From Nocardioides sp. InS609-2 (GTDB lineage Bacteria > Actinomycetota > Actinomycetes > Propionibacteriales > Nocardioidaceae), in the NCBI RefSeq assembly GCF_023208195.1, contig NZ_CP060034.1, positions 1-64,000 on the forward strand: DNA of 64,000 nt. The letters run 5' to 3'. The translations under genes and the position numbers were made by a program. The notes below the pieces were generated by a model. It saw only the letters and a program-made list of their open reading frames with translations. It did not search any database and was not told the origin of the DNA. Every line of letters starts with the position of its first letter. Position 1 is the stretch's first letter. This document shows, piece by piece, positions 27,353-35,764 of this stretch.

Positions 27353-28600
27353 TTGCGTGTCGCACTCCTGTCCTACCGGAGCAAGCCGCACTGCGGCGGC
27401 CAGGGTGTCTACGTGCGGCATCTCAGCCGTGAGCTGGTGGCGTTGGGGCACGAGGTCGAGGTGTTCTCCGGCCAGCCGTACCCCGAGCTCGACGGCGGCG
27501 TGAGGCTGACCAAGGTGCCTTCGCTCGACCTCTACCGAGAGCCGGATCCCTTCCGGGTGCCGAAGCTGCGCGAGTTCCGCGACCGGGTGGACGTGGAGGA
27601 GTTCCTCACGATGTGCACCGCCGGCTTCCCGGAGCCGAAGACCTTCTCGACGCGCGTCGCCCGGCTGCTGAGGGCCCGCGTCGACGACTTCGACGTCGTG
27701 CACGACAACCAGGTCCTCGGCTACGGCATGCTCGACATCGAGAAGATGGGGCTCCCGCTCGTCACGACGGTGCACCACCCGATCACCTTCGACCGCCGCA
27801 TCGACCTCGCGGCCGCGCCCACCCGGCGCAAGCAGCTGTCGCTGCGTCGCTGGTACGGGTTCCTGCGCATGCAGGGGAAGGTCGCCAGGGCTGCCCGCAG
27901 GATCCTCACGCCCTCGGAGTCGTCGCGCCGCGACATCGCCCGTGACTTCGGCGTCGACCCCGCACGGATGCAGGTGATCCTGCTCGGCGTCGACGACGTC
28001 TTCGTGCCGCCGACCACGCCGCGCGTGCCCGGCCGCATCCTGGCGATGGCCAGCGCTGACGCCCCGATGAAGGGCATCTCCACGCTGCTGGAGGCCTTCG
28101 CCAAGCTCCGCACCGAGCGCGACGTCGAGCTGGTGCTCGTGACGCGCCCCGAGCCGGGCGGCCGGACCGAGCAGCTCATCGACACTCTCGGCATCGCCGA
28201 CTCCGTGCGGTTCGTGCACGGAGTCTCCGACGCGGAGCTGGTGGAGATCATGGGCTCGGCCGAGGTGGCGTGCGTGCCCTCGCTCTACGAAGGCTTCTCG
28301 CTGCCGACCGCCGAGCTGATGGCGTGTGCCACGCCGCTCGTGGTCTCGCGGGCCGGCGCGATCCCCGAGGTCGTCGGCCCCGAGGGCGAGTGCGCCGAGC
28401 TCGTCACCCCCGGCGACGTGGGTGAGCTCCTCGTCGCGCTCGAGCAGCTGCTCGACGACCCGGAGCGCCGCGAGCGACTCGGCCTGGCCGGTCGCCGTCG
28501 GGTGCAGGAGCTGTTCACCTGGCATGCCGTCGCTGCCGCGACCGCCGCGGCGTACGACGAAGTGATCACCGACTTCCACCAGACAGCTACCACCAGATGA
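27353..28600 (+). CDS. GT4-family glycosyltransferase
   Basis: A 415-residue GT-B glycosyltransferase of family 4. The N-terminal donor-fold start RVALLSYRSKPHCGGQGVYV with its glycine loop, the hinge and the C-terminal Glu-X7-Glu region (VPSLYEGFSLPTAELMACAT) that grips the nucleotide sugar are all present. A conserved VTTVHHPITFDRR lies in the acceptor side. The TTG at 27353 fits the family N-terminus; GTG 27329 and ATG 27314 are in-frame alternatives. It opens a cluster with two methyltransferases and an alpha-toroid protein. Sugar and acceptor are unknown. Confidence 0.88.
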   Translation: MRVALLSYRSKPHCGGQGVYVRHLSRELVALGHEVEVFSGQPYPELDGGVRLTKVPSLDLYREPDPFRVPKLREFRDRVDVEEFLTMCTAGFPEPKTFSTRVARLLRARVDDFDVVHDNQVLGYGMLDIEKMGLPLVTTVHHPITFDRRIDLAAAPTRRKQLSLRRWYGFLRMQGKVARAARRILTPSESSRRDIARDFGVDPARMQVILLGVDDVFVPPTTPRVPGRILAMASADAPMKGISTLLEAFAKLRTERDVELVLVTRPEPGGRTEQLIDTLGIADSVRFVHGVSDAELVEIMGSAEVACVPSLYEGFSLPTAELMACATPLVVSRAGAIPEVVGPEGECAELVTPGDVGELLVALEQLLDDPERRERLGLAGRRRVQELFTWHAVAAATAAAYDEVITDFHQTATTR

Positions 28601-28609
28601 GGACGCACA

Positions 28610-29344
28610 GTGCTGACCGTTGACTTCGAACGGCTGGGCCTGCGGCCCGGCGAGAGGGTCCTCGACATGGGCTGTGGCGCCGGTCGGCACGCCTTCGAGA
28701 TGTACCGCCGCGGCGCAGACGTGATCGCGTTCGACCAGGACGCCGACGAGCTGGCCGGGGTGCGCGACCTCTTCGGGGCCATGAAGGACGCCGGCGAAGT
28801 GCCTGCGGGTGCCGAGGCCGACGTCAAGGAGGGCGACGCGCTGCAGCTGCCGTTCGCCGACGGCGAGTTCGACCGAATCGTCGCCGCCGAGGTGCTCGAG
28901 CACATCCCGGCCGACATCGCGGCGATCCACGAGATGGTGCGCGTGCTGCGGCCCGGAGGCACCCTCGCCGTCAGCGTGCCGCGCTGGCTGCCCGAGATCA
29001 TCAACTGGAAGCTGTCCGACGACTACCACAACGTCCCCGGCGGGCACATCCGGATCTACACCGACAAGGAGCTGATCGACAAGGTCAGCAAGGCCGGCAT
29101 GGAGTACGACGGCGCGGGATACGCGCATGGACTCCACTCGCCGTACTGGTGGATCAAGTGCGCCGTCGGTGTCACCAACGACGACCACCCGCTCGCGAAG
29201 GCGTATCACCGCCTGCTGGTGTGGGAGATCATGAAGCAGCCCAGGGTGCTGAAGCTGGCCGGCAAGGTGCTCGACCCGGTGATCGGCAAGAGCATGGTCC
29301 TGTACTTCACCAAGCCGGTGACCACGGCTCTCGATGCAGACTGA
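28610..29344 (+). CDS. Class I SAM methyltransferase in GT4 cluster
   Basis: A 244-residue methyltransferase. Motif I is RVLDMGCGAGRHAFEMYRRG (about 17-36), motif II contains AFDQDADEL, and motif post-I/IV is FDRIVAAEVLEHIPAD, the UbiE/type-11 pattern. The C-terminal 70 residues contain YWWIKCAVGVTNDDHPLAKA and a hydrophobic end, perhaps a membrane-association surface. GTG start with GAGGA six bases upstream, nine bases after the GT4 stop; its end overlaps the next gene by 11 bases. It may methylate a lipid-linked or quinone-like substrate made with the neighbours. Confidence 0.87.
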   Translation: MLTVDFERLGLRPGERVLDMGCGAGRHAFEMYRRGADVIAFDQDADELAGVRDLFGAMKDAGEVPAGAEADVKEGDALQLPFADGEFDRIVAAEVLEHIPADIAAIHEMVRVLRPGGTLAVSVPRWLPEIINWKLSDDYHNVPGGHIRIYTDKELIDKVSKAGMEYDGAGYAHGLHSPYWWIKCAVGVTNDDHPLAKAYHRLLVWEIMKQPRVLKLAGKVLDPVIGKSMVLYFTKPVTTALDAD

Positions 29345-30446
29345 CCTGCCCGTGACCGTGCCCAGCGTCGAGGGCGTCCTCGGCGCGGCCGACGTCGCCG
29401 CGACCGCAGCATCGATCGCCCGGATGCAGGAGCCCAGCGGCGCGGTGCCGTGGACGAGCGGCCAGCACACCGATGTCTGGAACCACGTCGAGGCGGCAAT
29501 GGCGTTGCTCGTCGGCGGCCAGGGCGCGGCGTCCGACCGGGCGTTCGCGTGGGTGCCGACCATGCAGCGCCACGACGGCTCCTTCCCGATGAAGGTCGTC
29601 GCCGGCGAGGTCGAGGATGCGTCTGGCGAGACCAACATGTCGGCGTACCTCGCGGTCGGGGTCTGGCATGGCTGGCTGGTGCGCGGCGACCTCGACTTCG
29701 TACGCCGCTATTGGCCGACCGTGCGTCGGGCCCTCGACTGGGTGGTCTCGATGCAGCTGCCGTTCGGCGGCATCGCCTGGTCGCAGGAGTGGCGAGACGG
29801 CCGCCCGGGCGCGGTCAACGAGGAGGCGCTCGTCGCCGGCTCGTCCAGCATCTACCAGGCCCTGCGTGCCGGTGTGGCGCTCGCCGACCTGCTCGACGAG
29901 CCGCAGCCCGAGTGGGAGCTGGCCGGTGGACGGCTCGGCCACGCGCTCTCGGCCCACGAGGACCTGTTCCTCGACAAGCGGCAGTTCTCGATGGACTGGT
30001 ACTACCCGGTGCTCGGCGGCGCGGTCACCGGCGCGGCCGCGCGAGCGCGTCTCGACAGCCGGTGGGACGACTTCGTTGAGCCCGGCCTGGGCATCCGCTG
30101 CGTCTCGACCGACCCGTGGGTGACCGGCGCCGAGACCTGCGAGCTGGTGCTGGCTCTCGACGTCGCCGGCGACCACGACCGCGCCCGCCAGCTGCTCGCC
30201 GACATGCAGCACCTGCGCGAGGGCGACGGAAGCTACTGGACCGGCTACGTCTTCCCTGACGACGTCAACTGGCCGGTCGAGCACACGACGTACACCGCGG
30301 CCGCGGTGATCCTGGCCGCCGACGCACTCGGTCACGGCACGCCTGGGTCCGACATCATGCGCGGCGCGACACTGCCGGCGCCGTTCGCCGAGCTCGCCCT
30401 CGAGTGCGGTTGCGAGTCAGCCGACCGGGTCGCCCGCGTCTCCTGA
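29334..30446 (+). CDS. Alpha-toroid (prenyltransferase-like) protein
   Basis: A 370-residue protein built of repeated helical pairs, usually named 'prenyltransferase' by fold similarity to squalene cyclases and GH-type (alpha/alpha)6 barrels. Repeats include SIARMQEPSGAVPWTSGQ, PTMQRHDGSFPM and RALDWVVSMQLPFGGIAWSQ, QW-like in character; ETNMSAYLAVGVWHGWL and PWVTGAETCELVLAL line the inner barrel, and acidic residues (DDVNWPVEHTTYTAAAV) could bind substrate. No DxDD cyclase motif was seen, so a true terpene cyclase is unlikely. It overlaps the upstream methyltransferase and, at its 3' end, the convergent methyltransferase by 30 bases. Confidence 0.72.
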   Translation: MQTDLPVTVPSVEGVLGAADVAATAASIARMQEPSGAVPWTSGQHTDVWNHVEAAMALLVGGQGAASDRAFAWVPTMQRHDGSFPMKVVAGEVEDASGETNMSAYLAVGVWHGWLVRGDLDFVRRYWPTVRRALDWVVSMQLPFGGIAWSQEWRDGRPGAVNEEALVAGSSSIYQALRAGVALADLLDEPQPEWELAGGRLGHALSAHEDLFLDKRQFSMDWYYPVLGGAVTGAAARARLDSRWDDFVEPGLGIRCVSTDPWVTGAETCELVLALDVAGDHDRARQLLADMQHLREGDGSYWTGYVFPDDVNWPVEHTTYTAAAVILAADALGHGTPGSDIMRGATLPAPFAELALECGCESADRVARVS

Positions 30447-31082
30447 CGTCCGTTCCAGGACGCGCATCGAGCCGAGCGCGTCGACCTCGGTGAGGCAGCC
30501 GCTGTCGAGCGCCCGCACGAACACGTCGTACGGCGGCCGCCCACCGTCGGCGGGGTCGGGGAACACGTCGTGGATCACCAGCAGACCGCCCGGCATCAGC
30601 CACGGAGCCCAGCCGGCGTAGTCGTTCTGGGCGTGCACCTCGGCGTGCCCGCCGTCGATGAAGAGCATGCTCAGCGGGGTACGCCAGTGCCTGCTGACCG
30701 TGGTGGACGCGCCGACGACGGCGACGACCTGTTCCTCCAGCCCGGCGCTGGCGATCGCCCTGCGGAAGAACGGCAGTGTGTCCATCAGCCCGAGCTCCGG
30801 GTCGACGACTTCGGGGTCGTGGTGCTCCCAGCCCGGCTGGTTCTCCTCGCTGCCGCGGTGGTGGTCGACGGTGAAGACGGTGCCGCCGACGGCCTGGGCC
30901 GCGGCGCCCAGCAGCAGCGCGGACTTGCCGCAGTAGGTGCCGACCTCGAGCGCCGGCCCGTGCGGCAGCCGGTCGAGCGCGACCCGGTGCAGGAGCAGGC
31001 CTTCCTCCTCCGGCATGAAGCCCTTGGTGGCGCGGACCAGCACTGCCAGGTCGTCGGGAAGGCGGGGGAGTGGCTCGGGCAC
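30417..31082 (-). CDS. Class I methyltransferase closing the GT4 cluster
   Basis: A 221-residue methyltransferase of the MdmC/CmcI-like branch. Motif I is ALEVGTYCGKSALLLGAAAQ, then TVFTVDHHRGSEENQPGW (acidic motif II with a His pair) and LFIDGGHAEVHAQNDYAGWA, the metal-proximal Asp loop of O-methyltransferase-like enzymes. It faces the other three genes and overlaps the alpha-toroid gene by 30 bases, an unusual but coding-consistent arrangement. A TAGCGT box six bases before its GTG implies a leaderless mRNA. The recurring company of GT4, methyltransferase and toroid protein suggests one pathway. Confidence 0.83.
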   Translation of the reverse strand: MPEPLPRLPDDLAVLVRATKGFMPEEEGLLLHRVALDRLPHGPALEVGTYCGKSALLLGAAAQAVGGTVFTVDHHRGSEENQPGWEHHDPEVVDPELGLMDTLPFFRRAIASAGLEEQVVAVVGASTTVSRHWRTPLSMLFIDGGHAEVHAQNDYAGWAPWLMPGGLLVIHDVFPDPADGGRPPYDVFVRALDSGCLTEVDALGSMRVLERTSGDAGDPVG

Positions 31083-31088
31083 GGCTGC

Positions 31089-31094
31089 ACGCTA
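31089..31094 (-). promoter_or_regulatory. -10 box, leaderless, methyltransferase gene
   Basis: Minus strand TAGCGT ends six bases before the GTG at 31082. Confidence 0.55.
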
Positions 31095-31139
31095 CTGGTG
31101 CGTTGCGCGGTGTGACCGGGGCCACGGAAGCTACCGCAC

Positions 31140-31162
31140 GGTTTGCCGTTTCCCGGCAAGCC
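31140..31162. promoter_or_regulatory. Hairpin before the BCCT gene
   Basis: GGTTTGCCG, loop TTTCC, CGGCAAGCC gives a nine-pair stem with one G-U pair, 18 bases before the transporter ATG. No T-run follows. It could be a leader structure affecting translation or part of a promoter region. Confidence 0.4.
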
Positions 31163-31180
31163 TGAAATGGTCGTAGCCAT

Positions 31181-32887
31181 ATGACTGTTGAAAATGAGAT
31201 CGTCCCCCGACCACCCGATGACAACGCAGACCACCCCGCCCTCGACGTCGACATCGAGCCGGCCTCCGAGTCGCGGCAGACGCTTGACAAGGTCGTCTTC
31301 GGTGTCACCGCGGCCATCGCGGTCGCGTTCCTCATCTGGGGCTTCCTGAGCACCGAGACCCTGGCCAGCTCCTCGTCGACCGCCCTCTCGGGCACGATGG
31401 AGTACCTCGGCTGGTTCTTCGTGCTGACCGCGTCCGGCTTCGTGGTCTTCGCGATCTGGCTCGCCCTCGGCAAGTACGGCCACATCCCGCTCGGTCGTGA
31501 CGGCGAGGAGCCGGAGTTCAAGACGTCGTCCTGGGTGGCGATGATGTTCTCCGCCGGCATGGGCATCGGCCTGATGTTCTACGGCGTCAACGAGCCGCTC
31601 ACCTTCTTCGCCGACACCGGCGAGCTTGCCGTGCCCGGCAGCTCCGGCCTCTCGCAGAGCGAGGTCGCCGAGCGCGCGATGGCCCAGACGCTGTTCCACT
31701 GGACCCTGCACCCGTGGGCGATCTACGCCGTCGTCGGCCTCGCCATCGCGTACGGCGTCTACCGCAAGGGCCGCGCCCACCTGATCAGCGCGGCGTTCGA
31801 GCCGCTGCTGGGCCGGCATGCCCGCGGCCCGGCCGGCAAGGTCATCGACATCCTGGCCATCTTCGCGACCCTCTTCGGCTCGGCGGCATCGCTCGGCCTG
31901 GGCGCCGTACAGATCGCCAGCGGCCTCGAGATCGTCACCGGCATCGGCAAGGTCGGCAACGGCGTGCTCGTCGGCATCATCGCCGTCCTGACCGCGGCGT
32001 TCGTCGTCTCCGCCGTCTCCGGCGTCTCGCGCGGCATCCAGTGGCTCTCGAACATCAACATGGTGCTCGCCATCTGCCTGGCGCTGTTCGTGTTCATCGC
32101 CGGACCGACGATGTTCATCCTCGACCTGATCCCGTCCGCGATGGCGGAGTACGTCAAGGACCTGCCCGAGATGGCCGGCCGCACCAACGCCCAGGGCGGC
32201 GACGTCGCGACCTGGCTGAGCTACTACACGGTCTTCTACTGGGCCTGGTGGATCTCGTGGACGCCGTTCGTCGGCATGTTCATCGCGCGCATCTCGCGCG
32301 GCCGGACCATCCGCCAGTTCGTCACCGGCGTGTTGCTCGTGCCGAGCATGGTGAGCCTGGTCTGGTTCGCGGTCTTCGGTGGCAGCGCGATCAAACTGCA
32401 GATGGACGGGATCGACATCTACGGCTCCGGCGGTGTCGAGGCCCAACTGTTCGGCCTGCTCGAGCAGTACCCCCTCGCCACGGCCTCCAGCGTGCTCGTC
32501 ATGGCGCTGGTGGGGATCTTCTTCGTCTCCGGCGCCGACGCGGCCGCGATCGTGATGGGTTCCCTGTCGCAGCGTGGCGCGATCGAGCCGAGCAAGCTCC
32601 CGGTCATCTTCTGGGGCGTCACGATGGGTGGCGTCGCCGCGGTGATGCTGCTGATCGGTGGTGACACGGCGCTCGACGGCCTGAAGAACATCACCATCGT
32701 GGCCGCGGTGCCGTTCGTGTTCGTGATGGTCGGGCTGTGCGTCTCGCTGGTCAAGGACCTCTCCGACGACCCGCTGATCATCCGTGCCCGCTACGCGCGA
32801 CAGGCCGTGCACGACGCGGTCGTCGTCGGTGTCACCGAGCACGGTGACGACTTCGTGATCCCGATCGCCAAGGATCCCGAGGCCTGA
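31181..32887 (+). CDS. BCCT-family betaine/choline transporter
   Basis: A 568-residue secondary transporter of the betaine/carnitine/choline family, importing a quaternary ammonium osmolyte with Na+ or H+. About twelve membrane helices; family motifs are MFSAGMGIGLMFYGVNEPLT, the tryptophan-rich YYTVFYWAWWISWTPFVGMF (substrate box) and FIARISRGRTIRQF. The N-terminus is acidic and the C-terminus short, so the long regulatory C-terminal helix of BetP is reduced. It stands alone with no betaine-synthesis genes. The ATG has no strong ribosome site; a hairpin lies just upstream. Confidence 0.93.
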   Translation: MTVENEIVPRPPDDNADHPALDVDIEPASESRQTLDKVVFGVTAAIAVAFLIWGFLSTETLASSSSTALSGTMEYLGWFFVLTASGFVVFAIWLALGKYGHIPLGRDGEEPEFKTSSWVAMMFSAGMGIGLMFYGVNEPLTFFADTGELAVPGSSGLSQSEVAERAMAQTLFHWTLHPWAIYAVVGLAIAYGVYRKGRAHLISAAFEPLLGRHARGPAGKVIDILAIFATLFGSAASLGLGAVQIASGLEIVTGIGKVGNGVLVGIIAVLTAAFVVSAVSGVSRGIQWLSNINMVLAICLALFVFIAGPTMFILDLIPSAMAEYVKDLPEMAGRTNAQGGDVATWLSYYTVFYWAWWISWTPFVGMFIARISRGRTIRQFVTGVLLVPSMVSLVWFAVFGGSAIKLQMDGIDIYGSGGVEAQLFGLLEQYPLATASSVLVMALVGIFFVSGADAAAIVMGSLSQRGAIEPSKLPVIFWGVTMGGVAAVMLLIGGDTALDGLKNITIVAAVPFVFVMVGLCVSLVKDLSDDPLIIRARYARQAVHDAVVVGVTEHGDDFVIPIAKDPEA

Positions 32888-32896
32888 CGCGTCGGC

Positions 32897-33079
32897 TCAG
32901 GCGCTGGTGATCGCCCTGCGGACCTCGTTGATCGCCAGCGCCGCGAAGGCCAGCGTGCACAGCACCATCGCCACGTTGGACCAGATCTTGTTGCGCCCGA
33001 ACGTCAGCCACAGAATGTAGTCCTTGTAGTAGCTGCCCGCGGCCTTGCGCTGCGGGTCGTCCTCGGACAGACCGCGCAC
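32897..33079 (-). CDS. Small single-pass membrane protein
   Basis: The minus strand encodes about 60 residues ending KDYILWLTFGRNKIWSNVAM, VLCTLAFAALAINEVRRAI: a short cytoplasmic part and one membrane helix. The GTG at 33079 is a guess; the open frame extends further but upstream sequence is antisense to a pseudogene remnant and has poor composition. It is convergent with the BCCT gene, ten bases from its stop. No function assignable; it may itself be the tail of a longer lost gene. Confidence 0.45.
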   Translation of the reverse strand: MRGLSEDDPQRKAAGSYYKDYILWLTFGRNKIWSNVAMVLCTLAFAALAINEVRRAITSA

Positions 33080-33095
33080 GTGGCCGACGAAGTCG

Positions 33096-33302
33096 CAGTG
33101 CCGTGGACGTCGTCGGGTGGCTGCTCCGACCGCGACAACTCCACGTGCACGTCGTTCGACGGACTCCGCCGGGCCGGCGCCGAGGTCGGCCACGCGGCCG
33201 GCACCTACAGCCACGCCAACGGCTACTAGGCCGCGTCCGGCAACGTCTACCCAGGCGAGGGCAACCACTGGGACGTCAACTACTGCAGCCGCGGCTGCTG
33301 AC
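33096..33302 (+). pseudogene. Remnant of a secreted M15-like peptidase
   Basis: One plus-strand frame reads SGGCSDRDNSTCTSFDGLRR, then GHAAGTYSHANGY, an in-frame TAG, and EGNHWDVNYCSRGC before TGA at about 33300. The pieces fit the cysteine-rich start, the SxHxxG zinc segment and the ExxHWD end of a family of actinobacterial secreted D-Ala-D-Ala-peptidase-like (M15 fold) proteins, but the middle (roughly 80 residues) is deleted and no start codon or signal peptide remains. Family call from pattern recognition. Confidence 0.5.
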
Positions 33303-33343
33303 CTGCGTCGTCGTCGTACCGGTCGCACCGCCACAATGGGGTC

Positions 33344-34006
33344 ATGGCCGGTCCGGAGCGCGCAGCAGACAGCGGTGGGCCGCGGCACGTGAGCCCTGAC
33401 GAGGCGTTGATCCACAGCTGGCTAGGCGACTACACCTTCGACGGCGACGATACCGACCCGCTCGGCCGAGACTTCGAGTACCGGCCGGGCGAGGACAGCG
33501 GCGTCCACGCCGATGATCCGGAGGCCGTGGCCCGCGCCCGCCAGTTCCGCGAGGTGCTGGGCCGCTTCGCCTCCGGTGTCGCCGTCGTGACCGGTGTCGA
33601 CGGTGACACACCGGTCGGTCTCACCTGCCAGAGCTTCACATCGGTCTCCCTCGACCCGCCGCTCGTGCTCTTCTGCCCGGCCCGTACGTCGCGCGCCTGG
33701 CCGCTGATCTGGCGGTCCGGCTCGTTCTGCGTCAACGTGCTGGCCGACGACCAGGTCGAGATCTCCGACGTCATGGCCAGCCGGGGTGCCGACAAGTTCG
33801 CCGGCCTGTCGTGGCGGCCCAGCGAGGCGACCGGCTCGCCGCTGCTGACCGGCGCCGCGGCGTACGTCGACTGCTCCATCACCGCCGTGCACGAGGCGGG
33901 CGACCACTACGTGGTGATCGGCCGCGTGCAGGACCTGGCCGTCGGCGAGGGAGTGCACGGGCTGACGTTCCACCGCGGCCGCTACGGCTCCACCGGCGGC
34001 GTCTGA
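33344..34006 (+). CDS. Flavin reductase-family protein
   Basis: A 220-residue flavin reductase-like (FMN-binding split barrel) protein. After a 60-residue acidic N-terminus, the domain reads FREVLGRFASGVAVVTGVDG, PVGLTCQSFTSVSLDPPLVL, FCPARTSRAWP and, near the end, GDHYVVIGRVQDL. Such enzymes supply reduced flavin to two-component monooxygenases (HsaB/NtaB type) or bind flavin themselves; no monooxygenase partner is adjacent. A CACAAT box six bases before the ATG is a possible variant leaderless promoter. Confidence 0.85.
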   Translation: MAGPERAADSGGPRHVSPDEALIHSWLGDYTFDGDDTDPLGRDFEYRPGEDSGVHADDPEAVARARQFREVLGRFASGVAVVTGVDGDTPVGLTCQSFTSVSLDPPLVLFCPARTSRAWPLIWRSGSFCVNVLADDQVEISDVMASRGADKFAGLSWRPSEATGSPLLTGAAAYVDCSITAVHEAGDHYVVIGRVQDLAVGEGVHGLTFHRGRYGSTGGV

Positions 34007-34050
34007 AAATCGGGGTGCGCTCCGCCCACTCGTTGGGGCACGCTGACGGT

Positions 34051-35040
34051 ATGGAGCTGCACGAGATCACTCCCGACGACATCGGCGGCATCGCCGAGCT
34101 GGTCCGCATGACCAACGCAGCGCGCGCGGTCGACTCGCCCTTCGAGTCCGACGCGACGCCGTACTCCGTGGAGATGGAGATCCGGCACGGCTGGGACGGC
34201 GAGCCCGGACGACACTTCCTCGCCGCCACCGGCGACGGCCCGGTCGGCTTCCTGGTGGTCAGCACCACGGAGTACGACAACCCCGAGCTCGCGTTCCTCG
34301 ACCTCGTCATCGATCCCGCCCTGCGTCGCCGAGGTCACGGATCGGCGATGCTCGACGCCGCGCTCGACGTGTGCCGCGAGATGAACCGCCCCAACGTCAC
34401 CGTCGAGGCGTGGTACGACGACGGCGTCGACGCATTCGCCGCCGCACGCGGCTTCCGGCGGGCCATGGTGTCGGCACGGCGCCGGCACGACCTTCTCGAC
34501 GTGCCCGACGGGCTGGTCGACGAGCTGTACGCAGAGGCCCTGCCGCACGCCGGCGACTACGAGCTGATGCGCATCCACGGGCGCACCCCCGACGAGCTGG
34601 TCGACCGGCTGGCCGAGGCAACGGCGGCGATCAACGACGCGCCGCTCGACGACCTCGACATCGAGGACGACGAGTTCCCGCCGGAGCGCATCCGCGCGTA
34701 CGAGGGCGCCCAGCTGGCAAGGGGTCCCGGCTTCTACCGGATCATTGCCCTGCACCGGGAGTCCGGCGAGATCGCCGGGCACACGGTCGTGGCCGTCGAC
34801 CCCGAGCAGCCGACGTACGGCGAGCAGCACGACACGTCCGTGGTCACCAGCCACCGCGGGCACCGTCTCGGGCAGCTGCTGAAGGCCGACATGGTGCGCT
34901 GGCTGCGTGAGATCGAGCCGCAGCTCGCGCACGTGGACACGTGGAACGCCGCGTCCAACGAGCACATGATCGGCGTCAACGAGCGGCTGGGCTACCGGCT
35001 GCTGGCGCAGGGTGCGCTCTACCAGCGCCGGCTGGACTGA
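34051..35040 (+). CDS. Tandem GNAT acetyltransferase
   Basis: A 329-residue protein with two GNAT folds. The first (about 1-150) has the acetyl-CoA loop DLVIDPALRRRGHGSAML; the second (about 165-329) has SVVTSHRGHRLGQLLKADMV. Both loops keep the R/Q-x-x-G-x-G/L pattern; the second ends IGVNERLGYRLLAQG. The two-domain plan resembles mycothiol synthase (MshD) and Eis-like enzymes, but the sequence does not allow calling MshD. Probably acetylates a small amine. ATG start; stop followed three bases later by the convergent sulfotransferase stop. Confidence 0.85.
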   Translation: MELHEITPDDIGGIAELVRMTNAARAVDSPFESDATPYSVEMEIRHGWDGEPGRHFLAATGDGPVGFLVVSTTEYDNPELAFLDLVIDPALRRRGHGSAMLDAALDVCREMNRPNVTVEAWYDDGVDAFAAARGFRRAMVSARRRHDLLDVPDGLVDELYAEALPHAGDYELMRIHGRTPDELVDRLAEATAAINDAPLDDLDIEDDEFPPERIRAYEGAQLARGPGFYRIIALHRESGEIAGHTVVAVDPEQPTYGEQHDTSVVTSHRGHRLGQLLKADMVRWLREIEPQLAHVDTWNAASNEHMIGVNERLGYRLLAQGALYQRRLD

Positions 35041-35043
35041 CGC

Positions 35044-35673
35044 CTACTCGTCGAACGTGTAGCCGAACGCGTCGATGTCCTTGGCGTAGACCTCGGCGAC
35101 CCGTTGCCGGGTGCGGTCGTTGTAGTAGTCGACGTGCGTGCCGTGCTTCGACTTGTTGCGGTGCGGCGGTTCCTCGGCCGGCAGTCCGAGCCGCTCGGCG
35201 ACGACCATCAGGTCGCGGCCCAGGGTCTCGGTGCGGCCGATGAAGTCGACGCGTCTGCGCTTCGCGGTGAGGTAGTCGATCTGGGCGAGGCCGACCCGCG
35301 GCAGGTCGACAGGGCCACGCATCACGAACTCCTCGAAGTCGGCGTAGCCGGCGACCGCGCGCCACTGCTCGTTGCCGTCCTTCATGCCGCCGCGCTCGAC
35401 CTGGGGCTTGCCCGAGGCCGGGCCCCAGGTGCGGTTCCAGGCCTCCATCATGGAGTACCAGGACACCATCCGCTTCCACGGGTTGCGCACGAAGCCGAAC
35501 GAGAAGTAGTCATGCGTCTCGGGGTAGTTGCGCAGGATGTAGCCGAGCCGCGCGTGCCGCACGTTGCCGGTGATCGGGTCCTCGACGTGGGAGTCGAGGA
35601 ACTGCTGGATCGAGACGCCTCCGGTCTTCGGCACGTGGACGAAGACCATCTGGAGCTTCGGCGAGATCAGCAC
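35044..35673 (-). CDS. Sulfotransferase-family protein
   Basis: A 209-residue protein of the Sulfotransfer_2-type family, which transfers sulfate from PAPS to glycans or other alcohols. The 5'-phosphosulfate loop is MVFVHVPKTGGVSIQQFLDS (near residue 10) and the 3'-phosphate loop FGFVRNPWKRMVSWYSMM. An acceptor region and a conserved HVDYYNDRTRQRVAEVYAKD end the protein. In bacteria these enzymes decorate capsule or exopolysaccharide, so it may act on surface glycans. A TAGCCT box six bases before the GTG implies a leaderless mRNA. Confidence 0.86.
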   Translation of the reverse strand: MLISPKLQMVFVHVPKTGGVSIQQFLDSHVEDPITGNVRHARLGYILRNYPETHDYFSFGFVRNPWKRMVSWYSMMEAWNRTWGPASGKPQVERGGMKDGNEQWRAVAGYADFEEFVMRGPVDLPRVGLAQIDYLTAKRRRVDFIGRTETLGRDLMVVAERLGLPAEEPPHRNKSKHGTHVDYYNDRTRQRVAEVYAKDIDAFGYTFDE

Positions 35674-35679
35674 GCCTGG

Positions 35680-35685
35680 AGGCTA
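35680..35685 (-). promoter_or_regulatory. -10 box, leaderless, sulfotransferase gene
   Basis: Minus strand TAGCCT ends six bases before the GTG at 35673. Confidence 0.5.
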
Positions 35686-35764
35686 CTTCACTGCGCCCTC
35701 GGCTCGTCGGCCCACTCGACGTGGTCCGGGACGGGATGGTGAATCGCGTGCCGGTGAGGCGCAC

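Noticed and set aside
29334..30446. Squalene-hopene cyclase
   Set aside because: The DxDD catalytic motif is absent and the protein is about half the length of a cyclase.
34051..35040. Mycothiol synthase MshD
   Set aside because: The two-GNAT layout fits, but specific MshD signatures could not be confirmed by eye, so only the fold is called.
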